64,000 bases of DNA, taken from assembly GCA_001557505.1 (NCBI GenBank), contig LSAX01000004.1, positions 248,001 to 312,000 of the forward strand, written 5' to 3'. Shown here in pieces: positions 35,052 to 45,308 of the stretch. The position numbers were made by a program, and so were the translations under genes. The DNA comes from Reticulascus tulasneorum. Its lineage: Eukaryota > Ascomycota > Sordariomycetes > Glomerellales > Reticulascaceae. The notes under the pieces were generated by a model that was not told where the DNA came from, ran no database searches, and saw only the letters and a list, made by a program, of their open reading frames with translations. The first letter of the stretch is position 1. Each line of letters opens with the position of its first letter.

Positions 35052-35701
35052 ATGCTGTTCAATAAACTGCCGTTCGCGTCGTCAAGACACCAGGCAATTT
35101 CTTTGCTCTCTGCTACCAATTGGAATCGCGTAAGACCACAGGTTCCGACACTCACACAGAGCTTCTGCCAAACAAGTCGGAAAATGGCCACAAAGCCAAT
35201 CCCCATCCTTGTAACCGGGAAGCGCGAGGCTGTGGGCAACATCGTCAACGAGAATCTCAAACCAGAATATGAAGGTCTCCTGCCATCTATAACCCCCGCA
35301 ATCCACACCAGTCCTGCATGTTTCTGGCACTGACGTCATCCACAGTCATTCATTTCACTCTCGTCGATTCGCTCGACGCAGAGCTCCCGCTGCTTCTGAA
35401 GAGCAAAGTACCCGACCCTCCCAGTAGCAGACTCGGCTCCGGCAACTGGGTCGAGCCGCCCCGGGCCCTGGTCCTCGGCGGTGCCTACTCGGATGCTGAC
35501 ATAGAGCGGCTGCGCGGAATTGTCGACGCGACGCCTGGCGCCCGCCGGATCCCTTGGCTGCGGGTTGATAGTAGTAAGCCGGCACCACCGCCGGGCCCGG
35601 ATTACGCATTGCTAATCGTAAAGAGAGCAAAGGAGGGGCTGAAGAAGTTGAAGGAGGAAGGGAAATTCGAGGAGGAGGACGATGGAGTGTACTTTATATG
35701 A
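35052..35701 (+). CDS. Small conserved protein of unknown function
   Basis: About 192 aa from exons 35052-35274 and 35346-35701. The first Met gives a basic, Ser/Gln-rich leader (MLFNKLPFASSRHQAIS ... TSRKMATKP) that could target mitochondria; the inner Met at 35184 (MATKPIPILVTGK) is the alternative start without it. The core reads ILVTGKREAVGNIVNENLKPEYE-VIHFTLVDS, then PPRALVLGGAYSDADIERLRG, and ends in an acidic, Lys/Glu-rich tail (KKLKEEGKFEEEDDGVYFI). The ILVTGK and VLGGAYSD elements have a vaguely Rossmann-like look, but I do not recognise the family and propose no function. Confidence 0.7.
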
Positions 35702-36205
35702 GAGCCCAGTGAAGCAGACTGATGCTATTCTGAGCGCCCGAATTCACACATTCTCATGTGTGATTATGACATCAAGATTAGCAAATGGAGCGAGTCGAAA
35801 CTTGAGATTTTCTTCAAGCCCATGGCTGTTCGGCAGTCGCGAAAAACTTTGCTTCTTTTCACTATTGCTCTCGACCAGTGCAATGTCGATAGCACAAAGG
35901 TATCGGCATATTTCTGGCGCGAAGACGCCAAATCAGTACGCGCTGCAGGATTTCACTTCAACGCTACTCTATCCAGCAACGTTTTGCCTTCCATCGCTGT
36001 CAGCGTCTATCTGGAGATGATAGCGGTGCCACAATGGCTCTGATATTGCTACATGTGTTACAAGCAAACTCATGCTCAGAATTGCTACGCAAAATCTCGA
36101 TGGGAATCCCCTAAGGAGAAGATGCTAGTAAAATTGGAGATGTATTTCTCAGAATAGTTCTACCGGTAGAAGCTACGGGAATGGGTTCTAAACCTCAGTT
36201 CCAAC
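35702..36205. other. Intergenic between convergent genes
   Basis: No gene recognised; an open frame at 35756-36043 (+) has no supporting motif. Confidence 0.45.
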
Positions 36206-38396
36206 CTATAGTTGCAATGGCTCCGAGAAGTCTAGGCCAAGACTCGCCCAATCCCATGGGATATTTAACTCTTCGATATCCGTGCTGGAAATCTCATGAA
36301 AATCTAGATTCGTGGGCCAGTTTTCTGCACCGAAGGTTGATAATAGCGGCCGGTCACTGACAGGCTGAGAACTTCCACCTGATAGCTCGGTCACAGCTTC
36401 CACTGGAGAGAAGGCGAACGGCGTCCCTATTTTTTCGTCCGTGACCTTAGCTTTCTTCCGTGAGATACCCAAGTCGCCACCAACCGGCTGCGGGAGCCTC
36501 CTGACTAGGCGGGAAAGGATGTTATACGAAGCCGTGGCCGATCTCGTGATGGTATTTAGCTGACGTAGCAGTTCCAGCGCCAACGAGATAGCATTTTGCA
36601 TTTCACTCCGTCGTGGGAGGAGGCAGTCTTCGTCGTGGAGCAACGCTGAGCAGAGCAGCGCAGCAGTGTCGAAAATGCCATAGAGAACGAAATGAAACCG
36701 AGAGTCATGTGGGTATACATAATGGAAGAAACTGTCTAGCGCATCCATAAATAGCAAAGAGTAGTTGACCCTGGCAGCTTTAATATTGCGTTCCGATTCT
36801 GATTGGGTTATGGAGGAGCGGCGAGTTAAGTATCTCTTCATGGGATTAACGAGCATAGTGTAGGCTACAGTATGAATGTAGTGGCGATGCATCACAAGCC
36901 ACGGATATTGTTCGTCCTGGGCCGTGCTTGTTGCCGTGATCCTGAATTGGGGTGGGAAGTCATCCATCCATTTCTCGATCTCGCGCTGATAGTCCTGTAA
37001 CTCCAAAGGTTGAACAACGCTCTTCGTACTCCCGAATCTTTGATACAGAGTCTTGATTAACTGGTATTGTAGCTTCATGTGCATGATGGGGGATGGCATA
37101 TCGCCCTCAAGTGAGAGACTTGGAGGTTCAACTTGGCAATCGCTGCGATCAATGATTAGAGGCCGTGATAAAATTGCCGAAATTTGCCTGGAGCTTGATT
37201 AGAGAATCTGTAGGGACTGCAGATTCATTTCATATCTTACCAATCCCACGTGTCTAATATGCACCAGACCCTTCTCCTCATCTCACGATCAAACTCGCTT
37301 ACACACACAGCGGGTTGCTTCATATGCATCCCTGCCAGAACCTCGGTCAGCGTCGACTTGATACAGGAGGAACCCTGGATACGGGTAGTCCACATCTAAA
37401 CTACGTAGCTCTTGGGCTGCTCTTACAGCAGCATTCAAAACGTGCCAACACTCCACAAAGCGCCCTTCAGATTTATACCAGTAGCAGGAGTGCAGGAGCT
37501 GCTGGACATGTACAAACCCGCTTTGGCAGCTGGGTATTGAACTGCTTAGTTTCTGGGCAGCATCATGATACTGCTCCGTTAAACTCTGTACGTCTTCGCC
37601 GAGATCAAGCTGTAGCTTTTGTCTCAGATCCGGGCTGAGATATTGGGCGGCACATGCACACACTATGAGCAGAAGGCTGGTCCATTCAAGGTCCAGTGGT
37701 TGGCCATCAATTCTAAGTCCCCACCATTGCGTGTACTCCTTCAGAAATGTTGGCGGGTGGAGGATATAGTAGTGATAGTTGACTTTGTCGAGGAAAGTCT
37801 TCACAAGAGAATCTTCATGCCAGCGTTAGGTAAGAAATCGACTTTCCAACTGTGAATTTGAGCCTACCTGTATACGGTCTTGGAGGGAGTGCTCGTATCG
37901 CACTTTGAATGAGAGAGCTGCTGTCAGGTCGTTGTCTGGCTGGCCATGTCTTAGACTATGGGAAACACTAGTTATATCTTGCCAGAGCAATCGAGGTCAC
38001 CAAAAGAAGAAATCTTACGTCGAACTCATTCGTGAGACCGAGAACGGGATGGAATGCCATGTATCCCAGTGATTCGAGCCCCACCTGGTCAGCCGTTTGC
38101 CGGATAACATCTTGACCGCTCACTTCACGCAGCTTCCTCTTTCGATCAAAGGGAGAAGCCTCATGGCTCACCACTGTCTCTTCTTTGCTGAATTGACATT
38201 GATCTGCCACTTTTCGCTTCCGGCAATGGTTGCAAGGCCATTGGCGATCGCACTAGCGGTTTAAAAGAAACACAATGTCAGCCCTGCTACAACGCCCCGA
38301 TTTCACTACGGGTTTCATGTGCACCTTTTGCTTCCGACGTTGACATTCACTGCATGCTGGCCGACTATAGGATACTCCTGTATCTTTGAAACTCAT
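36206..38396 (-). CDS. Zn(II)2Cys6 transcription factor with fungal_trans domain
   Basis: About 616 aa from six exons: 38396-38325, 38252-38019, 37939-37876, 37812-37405, 37331-37241, 37187-36206. The zinc cluster is at the N-terminus and spans intron 1: CSECQRRKQK-CDRQWPCNHCRKRKVADQC. The middle region reads LESLGYMAFHPVLGLTNEFD, then YEHSLQD and KTFLDKVNYHYYILHPPTFL. The regulatory domain includes the conserved EFDREMRRRVWCILDTWDW-QISAILSRPLIID, complete only across intron 5. The junctions around exon 3 are the least certain: the acceptor before PDNDLTAALSF and a GTATAC donor were chosen to keep frame. It sits upstream, on the same strand, of an alpha/beta hydrolase and an ACS permease, and may regulate them; this is inference. 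Confidence 0.85.
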
Positions 38397-38673
38397 ATTT
38401 AGGGCAGTGAAACGACCAGAATAAGGAGAGCAAAGGAAGCGATGGATGCGGATGCCGAAGATGGAGATCGAAGTCTGGTCTAGATGTTGTTGACGGACTT
38501 CTGGCATTTTTTGGGCTTGAATTATGGGCCTGATATTACAGGAATAGTTTAGCGCATTCCCGTTATTCACAGTGGACATTCCTTGATTATATGCGCTAAT
38601 ATTTCGCCAGACCCTCCACGTCTTACGTGGGTTGTCCAGCTCACTGCAGAAAATACGGAGCTGCCTTCAAGCT
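38397..38673. other. Short intergenic region
   Basis: Promoter of the Zn2Cys6 gene; nothing else seen. Confidence 0.4.
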
Positions 38674-39635
38674 TCAGCCACTCAGAGCATTGTTCATGAA
38701 CTCTACCAGTTTTGGCATACTAGCTGAGGTGTCGTCATACAGGCCCACATGAGCCTTGCCGGCAATCCTGAATAACGTTCTGGGCTCTTGCGACTTAGCG
38801 ATGGCCTCCTCGCTGTAGTCCCTTGTATCCGCCTCAGTCCCTACAATCATCAAGAGCGGTCGCGGTGAAATCATTTCCATAAAAGGGAACGAGTAGTAAC
38901 TCGCAAGCAACTCTGCACTCCGGGTTACTTGAACGTTGGTAGAGCGTGGATGCGCGCCCCTTTCCGTCTTGTAGTAGTTCACGCCTTCCTTGAGCATAGC
39001 TGGTGCTCCTTCTGGCAAATCCTCCACCACGGAGGGGAGAATGGCCACAGTACGAGGACTCTGCCCTCGGGCTTCTGCATTACGGTCTTGGCCCGCCTCT
39101 TCCAGCAACTCCTGCAGCGCTGCCCTATTCAGCGGGCTTTTGATAAGGTCCCCGAAACCCGCGCGAGTGGCAGAACCAAAGCACACGGCACTGACGGTCG
39201 CCACCGCTCTGATGCGCATGTCTGTCTGGGCCGCAAACGTTACATATCCGCCAGACGCACAGATGCCCAAAGCGCCGATACGCTGAGGGTCAACGCTGCC
39301 ATCCTGGAGAGTAGCAAGAAACGATACGGCGCTTTTCACATCTTCCACGCGTTGGTACGGGCCTTCTAGCCCTCGAGGCTCCCCGCCGCTCTCCCCTGGT
39401 ATGCCGCATCCCATGCCAGCGTCACGAAACCTGCATCGGCGAGCTGCCGGGCATGCAGCCCAGCTGTCTGCTCCTTGACACCTGTACCTGGGTGACCGAC
39501 TACAATGGTGGCTTTTTTGCGGTCGGGTGCATCTGCAGTTGGCACATACATGTGGGCGACGATGTTGATGCCCCGGCTGGGGAAGTTGACTTTGATCGGG
39601 TTGATGAACGCTGCCATCTTGTCGGGATATTGCAA
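38674..39635 (-). CDS. Alpha/beta hydrolase (dienelactone-hydrolase/polyketide-transferase-like), frameshifted
   Basis: Alpha/beta-hydrolase of about 315-320 residues in two overlapping frames. The 5' frame (39635-39366) encodes [38 protein letters not shown] and [13 protein letters not shown], then closes. The 3' frame (to 38674) continues [19 protein letters not shown], the nucleophile elbow [11 protein letters not shown], and the catalytic His in [10 protein letters not shown]. The break lies in a run of four G (minus strand) at 39393-39396; one more base would join the frames. No sensible intron rescues it: the only GT-AG option is 35 nt and would delete the conserved TLAWDAAYQ strand. 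Either an assembly error in a homopolymer or a young pseudogene. The start may be 39635 or the inner Met at 39617. Relatives include fungal hydrolases of the af380 polyketide transferase type. Confidence 0.75.
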
Positions 39636-40339
39636 CAGTATATTGCTAAGGAAAGCTGACCCGTAGGCTGTCTTGTTTATTCAAGGCAATTACATTTCCA
39701 ATAGACACCTGGCCCAAATGTCACTTTATATAGATATGGCCGGTTGTGGCCTCCGCGGGCTTTGGTCGGATCTTTCTTAAAGCCGTGGGATGATCCACTA
39801 CCGAAATATTTCGGGAGTGGGGCCGATGAGTGGCTTACACACAGATTCAGGAGGTCAACACGAATCTCGCAGAGATCGACAATATCCCCCAAACACAGGC
39901 TGAATATGACCTGGAGATGGACTCAAGTCGTATGAGTCTGGAATCTAAATAGAATGAAACAAATTCGAAAACCAGGAGTAACTCACGGAAACGGCCAGAT
40001 TGGATGGAAGAAGATAATATACGCTGTTGGAAAGGAGTTATAGCTGACACATACGTGAAAACGATAACAGATTTAACCTAGGATCTGTTATTCAGGTCGC
40101 GCCGCTGAGACCAGTATGAAAATGTTGACAAAGTCTTTGCACCTCAGCTAACGCTATGTACTACACGCGGTCGATCGATGTGCATTGGGAAGGAGCTGAG
40201 CCTTGAAGATCTGGTCGTCAGTATATTATGTTGCGTGGGTAGATATATACACGTATAATCCAACAAGATATCATAAGGACGGACGCCTGAATCTGTATCA
40301 CAATTTAAGGATCCTAGATTTCCGTGTTAGGCATTAGCA
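39636..40339. other. Intergenic with strong hairpin
   Basis: No gene. Holds the 26-nt palindrome at 39795-39820 and, just left of it, a weaker GGGCTTT/AAAGCC stem. Confidence 0.5.
39795..39820. repeat. 26-nt near-perfect palindrome
   Basis: Arms CCACTACCGAAAT / ATTTCGGGAGTGG pair at 12 of 13 positions. It is too symmetrical to be chance in this composition. It could be a protein-binding dyad, a cruciform, or an end of a small mobile element. Confidence 0.7.
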
Positions 40340-41965
40340 CTAATGGATGTATCTGTATTCCGGGTGAAGGCTGCCCAGAGTGGCCACCTTCTCCTCAGAG
40401 ATATCCAGGCGGTAGTCGCGGCCACCCTTCTCGCGCTTCTTGTTCTCCCACATTTGATATGCCACGAGTGATAAGGATGCAATGATGACTGAGACCGCAG
40501 TGGCTGTGTTGAGGCTGTTGCCAATACGGTAGTTGGTCTTGGCGTCAGTATTGATATAACTCCATGTGGCCGTGATAGACCCTGGACACTTTAGTTAGTC
40601 ATATGGTTTTACTGCGAAGGTGGCAGGTGTCAAGAAAAACTCACCAATATTAGCAATGGCCGAAACGGCCGCATTGGCAACGTTACGCACTGTGTCTGGT
40701 GCAGCGTTCGCCAGAGTCCAGCTAATAATCAACGGCCCGTAGCCGTACCCACCCGCTGTATTAATGAAGATAGCAGCATACCGAGCGCGCACATTAGTTG
40801 TGCCTAGCCAGATGGAATACCCCAAAACATTCAGTGTCGCACATCCGGCGATGGCAAATCCATGCTTGCCCGACTTCATGGTGATAAACGCCACGGCAAG
40901 GGCGAATACCATGCCTACGAACGGCGGTGGTACTGAAAGCAGCTGGATCTCGATAGTTGTGCGGCCCGGGTAGTTACGGCGCAGGATTGTGGGAGTAAAG
41001 ATGGCCAAGCCCTGCACCGTGATCTGGTTGCAGATGAACATCCAGGCTCCGACAAGCACATTAGTATTGAACACGCCGCGCTTAATTAGTAGCCATGTTA
41101 TGGGCTCTTTGTGATCTCGGATTGCCGGCTGGTCGTGGAAGAAGCGTGCCACGGCTAGGGCACGCTCGTCGTCATTGAATATGCGTGTCTGTGATGGATC
41201 TGCTGGGAACAGAAATAGCGAGAAGATGCCTACCCCGGCCGTGATGATGCTGCATGGTAATGTTAGCGAGAAGATACGACCTAGATAACCACGAGGGGAG
41301 CGGGAGACAAACCCTTCAACCAAGAAGATGTTTCGCCACGAACTAACAGATCCGATGTTCCCAACAGACAGCAAGCCCGAGGCAAGCAGGGCCCCAAAAG
41401 CACTAGATAACCCCGCCGCACCCAGCATGAAGAACGATACACGGATCGTCACCTCACTACGACGATAATACCGCGATACCACATAGCTAAGGCCAGGTAG
41501 CTGGAACGATTCAGCAAGCCCCAGTAGAAGCCGCACGACGTAGAAGCCGGCTTGGTTCTGAATAAAGGCGGTGCAGAGTGTGATGATACCGAACGCGATG
41601 CAACTCAACGGTATCACCATGAACCCAAGTCTTTTAACGCACAGCGCCGTGGGGATATCAGAAAAGAAGTAGATGGCGTAGTAGAGGCAGGCGCCAATGT
41701 TGAAGCCATACGTGCCAAGCCCCAGGTCCTTCTCCATGCCGGCCACCCTGGCGTTACCCAAATTAATCCTATCAAGGAAGGCAAACAGATATATGAGGAA
41801 AACCATGGGAAGCACTCGAAGATCTAGCTTCCGGACTAGTCTGGCCTCAGCTACGGGATCAATGGCATAGTTGTGGGCCGCCTCTGCGTCAACATGGCCA
41901 TCGAGGGGCGCGACAGCCAGTTTGTCGATCGAACTCTTCTCGGGAGGGGTGATAGATCTAGACAT
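40340..41965 (-). CDS. MFS permease, ACS family (second copy type)
   Basis: About 499 aa from exons 41965-41313, 41249-40645 and 40581-40340. Starts MSRSITPPEK; a further upstream frame is open but the ATG at 41965 fits the family. ACS signatures: ARLVRKLDLRVLPMVFLIYLFAFLDRINLGNAR, then RLLLGLAESFQLPGLSYVVSRYYRR and SSWRNIFLVEG-IITAGVGIFSLFLFP. The first intron (GTTTGT...ATGCAG, 63 nt) is a multiple of three without a stop, so unspliced translation would insert 21 residues after LVEG; conserved spacing says it is removed. The last exon supplies the final membrane span (TAVSVIIASLSLVAYQMW) and a basic tail. Presumably carries a carboxylate or vitamin-like anion. Lies next to a hydrolase and a Zn2Cys6 regulator on the same strand. 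Confidence 0.92.
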
Positions 41966-43057
41966 TATAACGTATTGACAGTGTAAGAGTACTACAAGAA
42001 GAGAGAGTAAGAGCCCTTTGTCTAAGGGCATTCATCTCCATTTATCATCATGCGATTTCTATTCAAGGAACTGATTGATCTATATAATAAACAGTCCTTA
42101 AGCTGAAAATAGAGCTGCTCTTGATCGTAATTTTCTTTATCAAGAAGGCTATCGCCACGTCACGACGCCACGGATGAATATACGAGCCTGCCGAGCTGAT
42201 AGGATACACACGTGAGCTACCTTGCTTGGTGTTCCTCAAATCCGGACCACGGTTTTGCTAGATGTAAGCTGACACACATCCCATGTAAGTCATTGGGTCG
42301 CCAGGGTCGATCACAGTGGAGTAAATATTATGATAAAAGGCTATCATTCAAGGCGAGGGGGCGCTTACTAACACGGCTGATGCATATGCGCGGCCGCTCT
42401 CTTACCCTCTCACTCGTTAAATAATAGTGTAAATATATTATTCGCGTCAATGCATCCATGTGTGGTGTCCGAGTTTGTCCCAAATCCCATAGCCTCACAT
42501 CCAAGCTCCGATGTCGTCATTTCATTCATCCAAAGTGAGAGTAAAGCTATCAGACTACCTTCGGATGGTTTGGCATTGATCTCTTCGCCGTCCATGTCAC
42601 TGAATCAAATAGAATCTCCACTATCCACTCCGCTGTTGCCAGTAATAGCCTCCGTCAGTTCCAAGTCACTGTATCTAAATATTCATAATCGTTAAGGTCT
42701 GTGCTATTGTTTCTTGATACGATTTCCACGCTCCCAATGTCAAAGTAGCTAATGTGCTAGAACAGCGAACGTGAATTCGGTTAGACGCAGTGAGCTTTAC
42801 AGCTCGGCATCACTAGACTTGAGTCAACGGGATCTACAATTCTGGATTTGAGGTCAAGCCAATACTGATAGAGTCTTTCAATTTTCGTTTGTACGGCTCG
42901 AAAGCACTAACGGTATGCTACTGAACGTTGATGAAATAACCACTCGCGATTCTAGTGTAACATCCTCCCATTACGACAATATGCAGGCCGCTTCCGTACA
43001 CTGTACTTGTTTATCAGGATTAAACCTGTGGCTATCATCTTATCCTGAGCAATTATA
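41966..43057. other. Intergenic
   Basis: About 1.1 kb, AT-rich. A TATATA-like box near 42079-42084 (minus) may serve the permease. Open frames at 42410-42695 are unsupported. Confidence 0.45.
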
Positions 43058-45308
43058 TCATGGCAACCAATCCACGGCATTGGCATTGTGTTCCCCACCG
43101 TGAGGTACCCCTCCACTCCATGCGCCACCCCAGCCATAGTCATACCCCCCCAAAGAGTTTGTGGTGGTATGGGTGGACGATGGTGTCGTGAGAGTATCGC
43201 GGGTGTATATTCGTGATGAAGTCACGAATGTTGTAGGGGGTCGAGCGGAACTAGAAGAGGTAGGATTGGACACAATCTCACCAGAGCTTGAGCTTGCAGT
43301 GTCTGGGGTTGAGCTGGTTCCTAAGTATCTGCTCGGGGAAGTGGTGGTATGTGATGTGCTTGAGCCAATTGCATCAACACTCGAAAATCTGGTGGCTGTT
43401 GTTGGAGTAGGCTTGTTGCCATTATCAGTTGAGGTGACTGCCCATGTGTATTTGGAGTTCAGCGTCGATTTCGACACAGAATTTGATTCTCCGTAGAAGA
43501 CAGTGGAAGTAGAAGAACCTTGCACTGCATCAGTCCTGGACACAGCTGATCCTGATGTAACACAGACGTATCCATCACAGCCAGGGATGACAGTGCCAGT
43601 ACTAGTGATAAGCCCACTAGTAGGTAGTGTGCTAGACGCGGCATCACTATCACTTGTGGTGAATGACGTGGTATTCGACGGTGCGGCTGATGACGAGCCC
43701 GGCAAACGTGTGTTACAAGGTGATTTTTGGGTCGTGACAGATAATGTTGTGCTATACGTAGCAGAAGACTCTGTCAAGAGCCCGGAAGAGGTAGATCTAA
43801 TCCCACTTGAAACTGAAGTCCTTGTAGTTGACGCTAAACTACTCGCGGAATGGGCTGGGCTATATGTTGAGGATGATTTGGTCAAACTGAATGAGACATA
43901 CTGGCCGCTGGTACTGGTACTGATAGCTTTATATGAACTTGCAAGAGTAGAAGAGCTAATTGAAGAAGTCTCATGTGCCAATCTAGACTCTGAAGAGCTT
44001 GTGATGTCCGATGACTTTGATGGAATGGTTGGCATGGTAGATGTTGGAACTCGCAACGATATCTCCAATGACGTCCCTAATCTGTATGTCGTAGATGATG
44101 GCTTGTATGTACTGCTCATGTTGTGATTTGAAGCTGTACTCGAATACGAAGGGTTCTCCAGAGACGTGGATGTTTTACCATATGTCAACGATGGATACCA
44201 CGTGGTTGAGGAACCTGAAGACGTAGGTAGTGAGATTGATGGACCTGTTCTTGTAATCGAAGAATTGCTAATAGTTTCTGTAATAGTGCGTGTTACTCTG
44301 ATTGTTGTTTTGGTGGTTGTTTCTGGTGCTGTCGATGATACCGCTGAACTGGGGTTGGCGGAAGAAGTCGGGCGACCACTCGGTACTGAACCACTTATTG
44401 TATCAGTAGACGAGTTACTGAAGAATGAGGTGGATGAGGAACTCTTTGCAGAAGTTGTGCTCTCGCTTCCAGTATACACTCCTGTGGAACTCAAAGTGGT
44501 CAATGCGATTCCTGATGGAGTGATAGAACCAGACAAGAAGTGATTTGAGCTGTATCTCTGGCTTGAGATGGAGATGCTTGTTGTGTTGATCTTTCTAGTC
44601 GTGAAAATAATGGATCCAGGACGTGAAGAACTTGAGATGCGGCTACTAGCACTCGTACTTCTAGAGCTGCCGGAGTGCTCTGATGGAAAAGAGATGGCGA
44701 AAGATGAAGTCGGCTCTTCATATGTTACGGTGGAAGTGCTACTTGGGCCAGTGTATGTTGTGCCTCCTGCAGCGACCGTCGTGCTCGTGCTACCAGTTAC
44801 TGGTAACCTAGAAGAAACCGTTATCTGGTAGGTACTGGATTCAGTTGGTTCTGAAGGTTGCAGGCCGGAAGAGCTCAATAGGGTCGAGTATGAAAGACTT
44901 ATTCCAGTCGTGGTACCGACAGATCCGATTATGGTACTATAACTACTGCGGGCAGATGAAGTGGGCGTTCCGGTAGAGGATAAGGCGGAAGGAATGCTGG
45001 TCAAGGTAGATGAAATGACACTCCCGCTGCTGCCTAGACTGGATGATGAAGACTCCAAGGCACATGGTGCACATGAGACTGAACAAATCTTGCTTGCAGT
45101 CACTGTGACGGTACTGGTGCATTCTGAAGCACGCGCAGTTATAGTCACAGTTGTGGTGTGATCTGTGTACGGCTGTCCATATTCAAGCTGAGGTAAAGCG
45201 TGAATTAAGATGGAGCTTGCCAGCTAGAGTCAGTGAGGCACGAGATAGAGGACTAGTAGTGACTTACTACATGCCCATAAGAGCTAGGCGGATTCCGAAG
45301 TTAACCAT
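43058..45308 (-). CDS. Ser/Thr-rich secreted glycoprotein, adhesin-like
   Basis: About 732 aa from exons 45308-45268 and 45215-43058. The spliced N-terminus MVNFGIRLALMGM-YSILIHALPQ forms a signal peptide; without the 41-nt first exon the protein would lack one. A short Cys-containing domain follows (SECTSTVTVTASKICSVSCAPCALE), then more than 600 residues very rich in Ser and Thr with no clear exact repeat unit, surely O-glycosylated. A second small conserved patch, GCDGYVCVTSGSAVS, lies near the middle-C-terminal third. The C-terminus (GGYDYGWGGAWSGG ... VDWLP) is Gly/Trp/aromatic-rich and has no GPI signal. Probably a cell-surface or matrix protein. The low-complexity codons keep long frames open on the opposite strand, which I treat as artefacts. 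Confidence 0.8.

Noticed and set aside
39340..39420. 35-nt intron rescuing the alpha/beta hydrolase
   Set aside because: Too short and it would delete the conserved TLAWDAAYQ strand; a frameshift is the simpler reading.
43161..44831. Long open frames on the plus strand opposite the Ser/Thr-rich gene
   Set aside because: They are Val/Glu/Leu-rich mirror images of low-complexity Ser/Thr codons, without motifs or splice signals.
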